DNA from: Enterobacter sp. Ag1
Lineage (GTDB): Bacteria; Pseudomonadota; Gammaproteobacteria; Enterobacterales; Enterobacteriaceae
DNA length: 64,000 nucleotides
NCBI GenBank assembly: GCA_000277545.1
Contig: AKXM01000034.1
Span: 1-64,000 of the forward strand
Direction of reading: 5' to 3'
This document shows, in pieces, positions 1-7,469 of the stretch; position 1 is the stretch's first letter; the number at the start of each line of letters is the position of its first letter. The notes under the pieces were generated by a model that saw only the letters and a program-made list of their open reading frames with translations, was not told the origin of the DNA and did no database searches. The translations under genes and the position numbers were made by a program.

Positions 1-286
1 CCGCCAGTAACACCACCGTCAGGGATAGGCGGGTACCCGCCAGGATCCTTGCCAGCAAATCGCGCCCGAGCTGATCGGTGCCGAGCCAGTGCATCCCGCT
101 TGCCGTTTCGCTGCCCGGCGGCAGGAAGGTATCCGCCAGGTTGTTGGTTAACGGGTCGGGCAAGGGCAGCCACGGGGCCACCAGTGCCAGCAGGATCACG
201 ATGCCAAGCAATAAGCCCCCCAGCGCCCCGTCACCTGAGATCAGGCGGCGAGGGCGACGGGTCAGGGCGCGTCCGGGAAAAATCAT
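1..286 (-). CDS. DppC/OppC-like ABC transporter permease, N-terminal part (runs off left edge)
   Basis: Only the first 95 codons are in the window. After a basic N-terminus (MIFPGRALTRRPRR) comes one hydrophobic segment at about residues 21-42, and then the stretch GTDQLGRDLLARILAGTR, which is typical of the start of the BPD permease domain in DppC/OppC-type inner-membrane proteins. The start codon overlaps the stop of the upstream binding-protein gene (ATGA), so the two are translationally coupled. Role by family: one of two membrane subunits of a peptide, nickel or opine-type ABC importer. The substrate cannot be told from this fragment. Confidence 0.85.
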   Translation of the reverse strand, partial: MIFPGRALTRRPRRLISGDGALGGLLLGIVILLALVAPWLPLPDPLTNNLADTFLPPGSETASGMHWLGTDQLGRDLLARILAGTRLSLTVVLLA

Positions 287-1776
287 TTCAGCCTCAAATC
301 ATACAGCGGGATGCGGGCGTCGGCGCGACCGGTAAAGTTCAGGCTGTCGCTGTTGGCATACAGAGAATCCTCACGGTACAGCGGGATCAGCGGCTGCTCT
401 TTGGCGACAACTTTCTGGATATCCTGCAGGATAACTTCACGCTTCTTCGCATCTACCGTTGCGCGGCTGGCGTTCAGCAGTTTATCCAGTTCAGGGTTGC
501 TGACCGTGGAGTAAGGCTCGCCGGAGTGCAGGATAGGGTACAGCGCGGCATCGGCATCCAGGGTTTGGGTTGAGCCCCACGCCAGCATGTACATTTCCGC
601 CTGTTTACCGGAAGCCACCTGCTGGGTATAGACGGACCACTCAGGCACCTCAAGCTGCGCCTTCACGCCGATGGCGGCCAAGTCCTGCACAATCGCCTGA
701 GCCACTTCGGCGCTGGCGATATAGCGACGTGGCGCCTGGAACTTCAGCGTGAAGCCGTCCGGGTAACCCGCTTCCTTAAGCAAGGCTTTAGCTTTGGCGA
801 TGTCCTGCTCAGGGGCCGGAACATTGAGGTAACCAAAGTCCTTGGCGCCAGCCATGGTACCGGTTGGCGTACCAAAACCGTGCAGCAGCTGGGTGGTATA
901 GGCTTGACGATTCAGCGCCAGCGACAGCGCCTGGCGAACCCGCGCATCACTTAAAGGTTTCTCACCATTCTTCAGGCCGAGATAAATAGTCAATCCGCCG
1001 CCTTTCACCTGCTCAAGATGAATGCCCGGTTTATTTTTCAGCGTAGAAACGAGGTCAGCAGGGACGCTGTCAACCAGCTGTACTTCTCCTGTTAACAGGG
1101 CGGTAATGCGGGCAGTCGCTTCCGGGATTGGGCGCCATGTCACCTGGTCAATTGTAGGTTTTCCACGCCAATAATGTGGATTAGCCTGCATAACGACACG
1201 TTCATCTGGTATAAATTCTTTTAATGTATATGCTCCACTACCAATAGGTTTTCGTGCAAATTCCGCAGCACCGACTTTACTTACATAGGCAGGCGGCACG
1301 ATGTAGGTCGGATAACGGCTCATACGGGTTGTCAGCAGCGGGTCAGGGCCGTCAGTGTGAATGCGAACCTGATAGTCGCCGGTCACTTCTACCGACTTGA
1401 TGGTGCGGATGTAAGAGATGGTTGGCGCGTGGTTGGCCGGGTCCAGAATGCGGTCAATAGAGAATTTCACTGCCGCCGCGTTAACGGGTTCACCGTTGGT
1501 GAAAGTAACGCCGGGGCGCAGGTCGAATTGCCAGGTCGTGTCATCCAGCGCTTTCCAGGAGGTGGCAAGACCGGGCTGGAGCTGCATGTTTTTATCGCGC
1601 AGGACCAGCGTATCGAAAATATTGTCCACCAGGGTGGCGGCTTCTTTAAGAAAACCGGGATCCATCGCGGTGGCGGAAGCCGGTTGGGCTATAACTAATT
1701 CACTTGCGTAGCTAAAGGGGGTTACCAGGCTAATTAATACAGCCAGAGTTGCGAGCTTACGGCCAGATGCTTTCAT
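283..1776 (-). CDS. ABC transporter periplasmic substrate-binding protein, SBP_bac_5 (peptide/nickel type)
   Basis: A 497-residue exported solute-binding protein. The first 25 or so residues are a Sec signal (basic GRK, hydrophobic stretch, small residues before SELVIAQ). The mature part has the DppA/OppA-family layout, including the early 'LRPGVTFTNGEPV' region. I take the ATG at 1776 as start, with AGGGA about 10 bases upstream; a TTG nine bases earlier is less likely. It is the first gene of an operon continuing into the permease, and it is divergent from a GntR/FCD regulator that probably controls it. The substrate is unknown; peptides, glutathione-like compounds and nickel are all possible for this family. 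Confidence 0.88.
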   Translation of the reverse strand: MKASGRKLATLAVLISLVTPFSYASELVIAQPASATAMDPGFLKEAATLVDNIFDTLVLRDKNMQLQPGLATSWKALDDTTWQFDLRPGVTFTNGEPVNAAAVKFSIDRILDPANHAPTISYIRTIKSVEVTGDYQVRIHTDGPDPLLTTRMSRYPTYIVPPAYVSKVGAAEFARKPIGSGAYTLKEFIPDERVVMQANPHYWRGKPTIDQVTWRPIPEATARITALLTGEVQLVDSVPADLVSTLKNKPGIHLEQVKGGGLTIYLGLKNGEKPLSDARVRQALSLALNRQAYTTQLLHGFGTPTGTMAGAKDFGYLNVPAPEQDIAKAKALLKEAGYPDGFTLKFQAPRRYIASAEVAQAIVQDLAAIGVKAQLEVPEWSVYTQQVASGKQAEMYMLAWGSTQTLDADAALYPILHSGEPYSTVSNPELDKLLNASRATVDAKKREVILQDIQKVVAKEQPLIPLYREDSLYANSDSLNFTGRADARIPLYDLRLK

Positions 1777-1960
1777 TGTAGTCAATCCCTATACGTTACC
1801 GTCTAAATTATTGACGGATATCGAATGTTTCGTCAGGTTAATTCGCATGGTGGTATAAATTTGTGGTAAGAGTACATGATATATCCTATATACTCCATTG
1901 ATGACAAGCCAGTTATTAAACTGCAAATACAAAGTAGTTATTTTGCTATAGGAAATAAAC
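1777..1960. promoter_or_regulatory. Divergent control region between ABC importer and GntR regulator
   Basis: An AT-rich 184-bp gap between two divergent starts. It holds a short imperfect palindrome, ATATA-tcc-TATAT, at 1879-1891, which could be a GntR-family operator. AGGA at about 1949 is the regulator's ribosome binding site. No stronger symmetry was found, so the operator call is tentative. Confidence 0.3.
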
Positions 1961-2617
1961 ATGCTTGACTTAGAAAAAGCGCAAAGAATGAGTTTAACCA
2001 TGCAAGTCGAGGGCAGGTTAAAGAGTGCGTTGATCGTGGGAACCTTAAAACCCGGCGCAAGATTAGTGACCAAAGAGATTGCAGAGCAGCTTGGCACCAG
2101 CATTACGCCGGTGCGTGAAGCGCTGTTGCGTCTTGTTTCTTCTGGCGCACTGGACGCGACGCCGGCGCAGGCTTTTTTGGTGCCTGAAATTTCTCTGGGG
2201 CGCTACCACGAAATTACAACCATCCGTAAAAATCTGGAGGGTATGGCGGTAGAGCAGGCGGCGCGTTACATGGATAAAACCAAACTCTCCCGTTTGCAGC
2301 AGCTTTGCGATGCGTTTCTTGAAGCGAAACATATCAGCGTTGAGGCGGCGCTGCAGGCCAATCGGGAGTTTCGTTTCCAGCTGTTTGAGTACGCCGAGAT
2401 GCCAACGCTTACCGTATTAATTGAGCAGCTTTGGGTGCGCATTGGACCATGTTTTAATTATCTGTACCCGCAGTCGGAAGAAATGACTCAGGGGCATCAT
2501 AATTACGACGATCTGCTGGAAGCCCTGGCCGAAAAAGATGAAAAGCGCAGCGTGAAAGCAATTCATAAAGCGATAGACGACGGGGCAGATATTTTACGCC
2601 GACAGTACTTTGGTTAA
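1961..2617 (+). CDS. GntR family transcriptional regulator, FadR/FCD subfamily
   Basis: A 218-residue regulator. Residues 15-75 form a winged helix-turn-helix, including LKPGARLVTKEIAEQLGTS and the family-typical TPVREALLRL. Residues 85-215 are an all-helical FCD ligand domain with regularly spaced His/Asp/Glu residues that in this subfamily bind a metal or organic acid. It is divergent from the ABC importer, so it most likely represses or induces that operon in response to the imported compound. A good ribosome binding site (AGGA) precedes the ATG. Ligand unknown. Confidence 0.9.
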   Translation: MLDLEKAQRMSLTMQVEGRLKSALIVGTLKPGARLVTKEIAEQLGTSITPVREALLRLVSSGALDATPAQAFLVPEISLGRYHEITTIRKNLEGMAVEQAARYMDKTKLSRLQQLCDAFLEAKHISVEAALQANREFRFQLFEYAEMPTLTVLIEQLWVRIGPCFNYLYPQSEEMTQGHHNYDDLLEALAEKDEKRSVKAIHKAIDDGADILRRQYFG

Positions 2618-2654
2618 AGACTAAACGTCTTTAATTTATTAACGCACAGCAAAT

Positions 2655-2711
2655 AAATGGCCTTTTGTATTACTCTGGATGTGCTCAGAGCCAGCAAAAG
2701 GCCATCATTTA
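2655..2711. terminator. Nested inverted repeat between convergent genes
   Basis: Outer arms ATGGCCTTTTG (2656-2666) and CAAAAGGCCAT (2695-2705) enclose an inner hairpin, CTCTG...CAGAG. It lies between the convergent regulator and transsulfuration genes and could end transcription from both sides. Confidence 0.5.
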
Positions 2712-2740
2712 TATTTATGGCAGCATTAATTGGCGTTCGG

Positions 2741-3883
2741 CTAACTCAGCGCCTGTGCGAGATCGGCCTGCAAATCTCCGGCATCTTCAATCCCCACTGA
2801 CAATCTAATTAGCTGCGGCACAATGCCGTTACTTAAACGCTGTTCGAGCGGGATAGAAGCATGGGTCATGCTGAAGGGCTGGCTGACCAGGCTTTCCACG
2901 CCGCCCAGGCTTTCGGCGAGCGTAAACAGCTTCAGCCTGCGGATCACTTCCTCGGCCCGCTTTTCATTCCCGCGAACCACAATAGAAATCATGCCGCCAG
3001 GCTGCGACATTTGCTGGCGTGCAAGCTGATGCTGCGGGTGAGTCTCCAGCCATGGGAAATAGACTTTTTCTACCTCAGGATGCGTCTGGAGCCACTCTGC
3101 CAGCTGGAGCGCGTTGCTGCTGTGGCGTTCCATGCGCAGCGCCAGAGTCCGAATGCCCCGCAGCGTCAGGAAACTGCTGAACGGGTCGAGCACGCCGCCG
3201 ACCGCATTTTGCAAATAACCAAGCTGCTGCGCCAGGTCGTCATTAGCGCCGACCACCGCCAGCCCGGCGACAACATCAGAATGGCCGTTCAGGTATTTGG
3301 TGGCCGAGTGCACCACGATATCGAACCCGGACTCCAGCGGGCGCTGAAGCGCAGGCGAAGCGAAGGTGTTGTCGGCCACGCTTATCAGGCGATGGCGTTT
3401 GGCGATATCCGCAATCGCCGCCAGGTCTGCCAGCTTAAGCAGCGGGTTGGTGGGGGTTTCCACCCAAATCATGCGCGTTTCAGGCCGAATGGCCGCCTGC
3501 AGCCCGTCGAGATCGTCAGGCTTTACCCAGCTTACCTGGAGCGCGGCGCTGCGTTTGCGCACGTTTTCAATCAGTCGCCAGGTGCCGCCGTACACGTCGT
3601 CAACGGCGATAATATGGCTGCCGCTGTCCAGCAGCTCGAGCACGGTTGAGATAGCCGCGAGGCCAGAAGCAAACGCGTAACCCCGCTGGCCGCCTTCGAG
3701 TTCGGCAATCGCCGTTTCCAGCGCCTGGCGGGTGGGGTTGCCGCTGCGCGAGTATTCAAAACCGGTATGCTGGCCAGGTGCCGGTTGGGCAAAAGTCGAT
3801 GTGGCATAAATCGGTGGCATCACCGCGCCGTGTGCATCCTCGAAAGTACCGCTGTGCACGCTCTGGGTAGCAAATTTATTCAT
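2741..3883 (-). CDS. mtcC: Cystathionine gamma-lyase-type PLP enzyme (reverse transsulfuration)
   Basis: A 380-residue enzyme of the Cys/Met metabolism PLP family (MetB/MetC/CGL fold). The phosphate-contact motif YSRSGNPTR is at residues 44-52, and the PLP-binding lysine is K196 in VVHSATKYLNG. By itself the sequence could be cystathionine gamma-synthase or gamma-lyase. Directly after a cystathionine beta-synthase gene (16-bp gap), gamma-lyase is favoured, giving cysteine plus 2-oxobutyrate from cystathionine in the cytosol. The symbol follows the mtcBC pair described in Klebsiella; mccB is the Bacillus equivalent. AAGGAAAA precedes the start. Confidence 0.82.
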   Translation of the reverse strand: MNKFATQSVHSGTFEDAHGAVMPPIYATSTFAQPAPGQHTGFEYSRSGNPTRQALETAIAELEGGQRGYAFASGLAAISTVLELLDSGSHIIAVDDVYGGTWRLIENVRKRSAALQVSWVKPDDLDGLQAAIRPETRMIWVETPTNPLLKLADLAAIADIAKRHRLISVADNTFASPALQRPLESGFDIVVHSATKYLNGHSDVVAGLAVVGANDDLAQQLGYLQNAVGGVLDPFSSFLTLRGIRTLALRMERHSSNALQLAEWLQTHPEVEKVYFPWLETHPQHQLARQQMSQPGGMISIVVRGNEKRAEEVIRRLKLFTLAESLGGVESLVSQPFSMTHASIPLEQRLSNGIVPQLIRLSVGIEDAGDLQADLAQALS

Positions 3884-3899
3884 GAATTTTCCTTAATAG

Positions 3900-4868
3900 T
3901 TACGCCAGGTTTTGCTGGCTGAGCCATTGATCGTTAAACATTTTTGATAAATATTTGTTACCGCTATCGCAGGCGAAGGTGACCACGCGTTTCGGCGTGT
4001 TCTGTGCCTGGCAATAGCGCAAGGCGGCGGCGAGCAGGGTGCCAGTTGAAGAACCCGCCAGGATGCCTTCGTGGGTTAGCAATTCACGGGCCGTGGAAAA
4101 CGCTTCGCGGTCGCTGATCCGGTATGCGTGCTGGACGCGCTCAAAGTCGGCAAGCGATGGCACAAAGTCTTCACCGATGCCTTCCACCAACCAGCTGCCC
4201 ACTTCGCCATATCTACCGTGCTCAACCACATCGGCAAGAATGGAGCCGCAGGGATCGGCCAGCACAAACTCGGTTTGCGGGGAATGCTGGTGGAAAAACT
4301 GCTGCAGGCCGCCCAGCGTGCCGCCGGAGCCGACGCCAACGACGATGGCGTCAATGTGGCCCCCGGTTTGCTCCCAAAGCTCAACGGCCGTGCCGCTGGT
4401 GTGGGCCAGCGGGTTTGCGGCGTTAGAGAATTGATCGATGTAATAACTGCCCGGGATATCTGCCGCCAGCCGCAGGGCGTAATCCTGGTAATATTCCGGG
4501 TGGCCTTTAGTGACGTCCGAGCGGGTCAGGCGCACGTCCACGCCCAGCGCTCGCAGGTGGAAAATCTTTTCCTGGCTCATTTTGTCCGGCACCACCAGAA
4601 TCAGCGGGTAGCCTTTTTGCGTGGCAATCAGCGCCAGCCCCAGCCCGGTGTTGCCCGCTGTGGCTTCAATAATCGTGCCCCCCGGCTGCAGCTTACCGCT
4701 GCGCTCGGCGTGTTCGATCATCGACAGGGCAACGCGGTCTTTAATTGAACCGCCGGGGTTTTGGTTTTCCAGCTTAAGCAGCAGCTCGCAGCGGCCGGTA
4801 TCAAGGTGATTGAGCCGCAGCAGCGGGGTGTGGCCTATCAGGTCCAGGACGGAATCGGCAATCATCGT
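3900..4868 (-). CDS. mtcB: Cystathionine beta-synthase-type PLP enzyme (no CBS domains)
   Basis: A 322-residue fold-type II PLP enzyme. The PLP lysine is K42 in NPGGSIKDR, and the phosphate-binding GVGSGGTLGG loop is in the second half. No C-terminal CBS regulatory domains are present, as in the bacterial MccA/MtcB type. It would condense homocysteine with serine or O-acetylserine to cystathionine for the downstream lyase. Cysteine synthase is an alternative, but the partner gene argues for transsulfuration. I start it at the ATG at 4868, which has GAGAG seven bases upstream; the ATG at 4892 lacks a ribosome binding site and lies inside a palindrome. Confidence 0.83.
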   Translation of the reverse strand, partial: TMIADSVLDLIGHTPLLRLNHLDTGRCELLLKLENQNPGGSIKDRVALSMIEHAERSGKLQPGGTIIEATAGNTGLGLALIATQKGYPLILVVPDKMSQEKIFHLRALGVDVRLTRSDVTKGHPEYYQDYALRLAADIPGSYYIDQFSNAANPLAHTSGTAVELWEQTGGHIDAIVVGVGSGGTLGGLQQFFHQHSPQTEFVLADPCGSILADVVEHGRYGEVGSWLVEGIGEDFVPSLADFERVQHAYRISDREAFSTARELLTHEGILAGSSTGTLLAAALRYCQAQNTPKRVVTFACDSGNKYLSKMFNDQWLSQQNLA

Positions 4869-4875
4869 TCTCTCA

Positions 4876-4894
4876 ACATGAAAAGTGTTCATGT
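4876..4894. promoter_or_regulatory. Perfect 7-bp inverted repeat in the mtcBC leader
   Basis: Arms ACATGAA (4876-4882) and TTCATGT (4888-4894) are separated by five bases. The repeat lies eight bases upstream of the preferred mtcB start codon, where it could be a repressor operator or an mRNA hairpin. No known sulfur-regulator box is recognised. Confidence 0.45.
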
Positions 4895-5066
4895 ATGGAA
4901 TGATAGGGCGGCGAATTGACGCTTCTAAAGAACATAAACCCGTGGTTTAGATCGGAAAGTAATATAATGTGCTGCTCTGGCGGTAGGGAAGGAAAGCCGT
5001 TCGGATGTCCGGAATGGGGGATGGCTAAACGAGCCGTCTTTTGCCGGTTTAAGCCTGTTTTTTACA

Positions 5067-5102
5067 CAAAAAAGCCAGCGGCTTATGCGCTGGCTGGCTT
5101 TG
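5067..5102. terminator. Terminator hairpin downstream of the Rrf2 gene
   Basis: GCCAGCG (5074-5080) pairs with CGCTGGC (5088-5094). A's precede and TTT follows, so it can act in both directions; on the minus strand it follows the Rrf2 gene. The rest of the 262-bp gap 4869-5130 shows no gene. Confidence 0.65.
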
Positions 5103-5130
5103 AATTTGCGAAATTGTACTAAGCGAAAGG

Positions 5131-5637
5131 CTAATTGCTCCGCCGGTCGCGGATCCAGTCCTGGACTTCGATAACAAATTCATCCGGTGCCTTGCGGTAC
5201 ATGCGGCGGGCCAGATCCAGTACGGTATGCTGGGCTAGCGCTTCTTCCATACGCTGCTGGGCAATGTTCATTACCGCGCGCACGCCGCAAATCCCTTCGC
5301 AGGCCCATTCGGGCGGCGTTGCTTCAAAGACGGCCAGCCGCTGTCGAATCTCTTTGCAGTCGAAAATACTTTTCTCACCGTCGATGGCTGCCACAATGTC
5401 CAGCACGCTGATTTGGTCCGGCGGGCGAGAAAGGATAAACCCCCCGCCTTTACCTTCGCTGCTGATGACCAGCCCCGCCCTGGAAAGTTTGGTGAAAATT
5501 TTACCGAGATAGTCGTAGGGCACGCCCTGCAGTTCGGCGATTTCGCGCACGTTCATTTCGCGGCCTTCGCCTTTGCCATCCACCATGCATATCAGGCTAT
5601 GAATGCCGTACTCCACGCCCGAACTGTAAAACGCCAT
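5131..5637 (-). CDS. Rrf2 family transcriptional regulator, likely Fe-S type
   Basis: A 168-residue Rrf2 protein. The N-terminal winged helix covers residues 1-70 (MNVREIAELQGVPYDYLGKI, then the wing GKGGGFILSRPP). Cys94, Cys113 and Cys117 sit in the region that carries the iron-sulfur ligands of IscR/NsrR/RsrR, though the spacing differs. It is divergent from a flavin NADH dehydrogenase-like gene whose promoter is covered by palindromes, so it probably represses that gene in response to redox state, nitric oxide or iron-sulfur status. It is neither canonical NsrR nor IscR in sequence or context. Confidence 0.85.
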   Translation of the reverse strand: MAFYSSGVEYGIHSLICMVDGKGEGREMNVREIAELQGVPYDYLGKIFTKLSRAGLVISSEGKGGGFILSRPPDQISVLDIVAAIDGEKSIFDCKEIRQRLAVFEATPPEWACEGICGVRAVMNIAQQRMEEALAQHTVLDLARRMYRKAPDEFVIEVQDWIRDRRSN

Positions 5638-5738
5638 GCTGCCTCCGACTCATTTAATCCAGGTAATGTAGGGATTTTACTCACGCGATGCAATCTGTAA
5701 CCCCGAAAACAGAGGATTAAAAATAAACTCCGAAAGAT

Positions 5739-5774
5739 CTTGTCGTAGTTAACTGCGACAAGTATAGTCGCAGT
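5739..5774. promoter_or_regulatory. Overlapping operator palindromes on the flavoprotein promoter
   Basis: Three alternating copies of a GTCGCAGT-like half-site. The first pair forms a 24-bp palindrome (5739-5762, centre GTT|AAC, one mismatched pair). The second pair, ACTGCGAC (5752-5759) and GTCGCAGT (5767-5774), is perfect with a 7-bp spacer. They cover a promoter with TTGTCG at 5740-5745, a 17-bp gap and TATAGT at 5763-5768, so binding would block polymerase. The neighbouring Rrf2 protein is the obvious candidate. Confidence 0.65.
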
Positions 5775-5809
5775 CGTTGGCCACTGAGGGCCTTTACCGG
5801 AGTAGAACC

Positions 5810-7012
5810 ATGCAACAGAAGATCCTGATCCTTGGCGCCGGCTTTGCCGGTATGTGGGCGGCCCTGAGCGCGGCCAGACTGGTGGCGATGCATAACCGTG
5901 ACGACATTGAGATCGCCGTGCTGGCTCCCCAGCCTGAGCTGCGCGTTCGCCCACGTTTTTACGAAACCGAGGTGGCTTCGCTGGTCGCTCCTCTTCAGCC
6001 GCTGTTCGACGTCACCGGCGTGACTTTTGTGAAAGGCGAGGCGCAGCGTATCGACAGCGTCAATCAGTGCGTCTGGTACCGTGACCAGCAGGGCAACAGC
6101 ACACCGCGACAGTACGATCGGCTTGTTCTGGCTACCGGCAGCAACCTCAAGCGCGACCTGATCGACGGCGCGGCAGAGCATGCTTTCGACCTCGACCAGC
6201 TCGAGAGCGCCCTGAGACTGGAGCAGCACATTTCAGACTTAGCGCAGCAGCCGGAAAGCGAAGCCCGCAACACGGTCATTGTCTGTGGCGGCGGCTTTAC
6301 AGGCATTGAAATGGCGACCGAACTGCCGGGCAGATTGCGCGCGGTACTGGGCAAAGAAACAAATGCTCGCGTTATTGTGGTGGAACGGGGCGATAAAATC
6401 GGCGGTCGCTACAGCCGCGAACTGCGGGATGTGATTGCTACCGCCAGCGAAGAGCTGGGCGTGGAGTGGCGACTGAATACCGACGTCCGCGAAATTGATG
6501 CGAACGGCATTGTACTGGCCGACGGCGAACGCATCGCCTCCAGCACGGTAATTCTGACCGCAGGCGTGCAGGCCAGCCCGCTAACCGCGCAGATTAATGC
6601 CCCGCGTGATAAGCAAGGCCGTCTGCACGTGGATGCCTTTTTGCGGGTGGAAGGGCAGCCAGCTATTTTCGCGACGGGGGATGTGGCGCGTGCCGAGACG
6701 GATGAACAGGGCAACCTCGCGCTAATGACCTGCCAGCACGCCATCATGCTGGGCCGCTTTGTGGGCTATAACGTGGCGGCAAGTCTGCTGGACGTCACGC
6801 CACTGCCATACCGCCAGATTAACTATGTCACCTGTCTCGATCTCGGCGGCTGGGGCGCGGTGTTTACCGAAGGCTGGGAGCAAAAAGTGACGCACGTGCG
6901 CGAGGAAGCGAAGAAAATTAAGTTGTCGATTACTCAGGAACTCATTTACCCGCCGGTGGCAGACAGAAAAATCGCCTTTGAAACGGCGGATCCGTTAGCG
7001 CCGTTCGTCTAA
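5810..7012 (+). CDS. FAD-dependent NAD(P)H dehydrogenase, Ndh-like (pyridine nucleotide-disulfide oxidoreductase family)
   Basis: A 400-residue flavoprotein. An FAD-binding Rossmann motif opens the protein (ILGAGFAGMWAA), a second dinucleotide motif (VCGGGFTGIE) lies near residue 165, and a third FAD-contact motif, FATGDVA, near residue 290. This is the layout of type II NADH:quinone oxidoreductases and related flavoproteins, which pass electrons from NADH to quinone at the membrane without pumping protons. Start at 5810, with CCGGAG upstream. Control by the divergent Rrf2 protein is inferred from the operator array. It is clearly shorter than E. coli Ndh (434 residues), so the electron acceptor is uncertain. 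Confidence 0.82.
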   Translation: MQQKILILGAGFAGMWAALSAARLVAMHNRDDIEIAVLAPQPELRVRPRFYETEVASLVAPLQPLFDVTGVTFVKGEAQRIDSVNQCVWYRDQQGNSTPRQYDRLVLATGSNLKRDLIDGAAEHAFDLDQLESALRLEQHISDLAQQPESEARNTVIVCGGGFTGIEMATELPGRLRAVLGKETNARVIVVERGDKIGGRYSRELRDVIATASEELGVEWRLNTDVREIDANGIVLADGERIASSTVILTAGVQASPLTAQINAPRDKQGRLHVDAFLRVEGQPAIFATGDVARAETDEQGNLALMTCQHAIMLGRFVGYNVAASLLDVTPLPYRQINYVTCLDLGGWGAVFTEGWEQKVTHVREEAKKIKLSITQELIYPPVADRKIAFETADPLAPFV

Positions 7013-7051
7013 GGGATTTATCATGCTGCCGAATGTTTATCAGGAGGTAGC

Positions 7052-7363
7052 ATGGCTAACGATATCACTTTTTTCCGCCGCTTTGAGCACGACATTATCG
7101 CCGGGCTAAAAACGATTACGCTGCGCGACAGCAGCGAATCTCATTTTCAGCCCGGCCAGCGTTTGCGCGTGGGCCGCTACGAAGATGACGTCTATTTCTG
7201 TACGATCGACGTGATCGGCGTGACGCCGGTGCTGCTTGATGATTTGGACGAGGAGCACGCCCGCCAGGAGAACATGACGCTGGCAGAGCTTAAACAGGTG
7301 ATTGGTGAAATCTATCCGGGATTGAATGCGTTGTACGAGATTTCGTTCCGGCTGGTGAAGTGA
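7052..7363 (+). CDS. yqfB: ASCH-domain N4-acetylcytidine amidohydrolase
   Basis: 103 residues, collinear with E. coli YqfB from 'NDITFF' to the end. The catalytic residues known there (Lys21, Thr24, Glu74) correspond to Lys20, Thr23 and Glu73 here. The enzyme cleaves acetyl groups from N4-acetylcytosine derivatives, probably salvaging modified RNA breakdown products. A strong ribosome binding site (CAGGAGG) precedes the ATG, 39 bp after the flavoprotein gene, so the two may be cotranscribed. Confidence 0.92.
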   Translation: MANDITFFRRFEHDIIAGLKTITLRDSSESHFQPGQRLRVGRYEDDVYFCTIDVIGVTPVLLDDLDEEHARQENMTLAELKQVIGEIYPGLNALYEISFRLVK

Positions 7364-7412
7364 ACCTTCGCCCGAGATTAGCATGATGGAAGGGGGGTAA
7401 TCGTGCGTTTGC

Positions 7413-7460
7413 TTGTATTGGTGACTGGTAGTATCAGCGATACTTCTTGCGCAAATACAA
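7413..7460. promoter_or_regulatory. Nested inverted repeats upstream of the SGNH-like gene
   Basis: The outer pair is TTGTATT (7413-7419) and AATACAA (7454-7460). The inner pair is AGTATC (7430-7435) and GATACT (7439-7444). The arrangement ends 9 bp before the next start codon. It may be an operator pair or a leader hairpin; no known motif matches. Confidence 0.35.
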
Positions 7461-7469
7461 CAAGACATT

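Noticed and set aside
2861-3649. Open frame of 262 codons opposite the gamma-lyase gene
   Set aside because: Antisense shadow with no recognisable motif, while the minus-strand gene has its PLP lysine and full length.
4895-5060. Riboswitch or small RNA upstream of the transsulfuration operon
   Set aside because: A purine-rich stretch (GGTAGGGAAGGAAAGCC) looked structured, but no known riboswitch core or consistent pairing could be drawn by eye.
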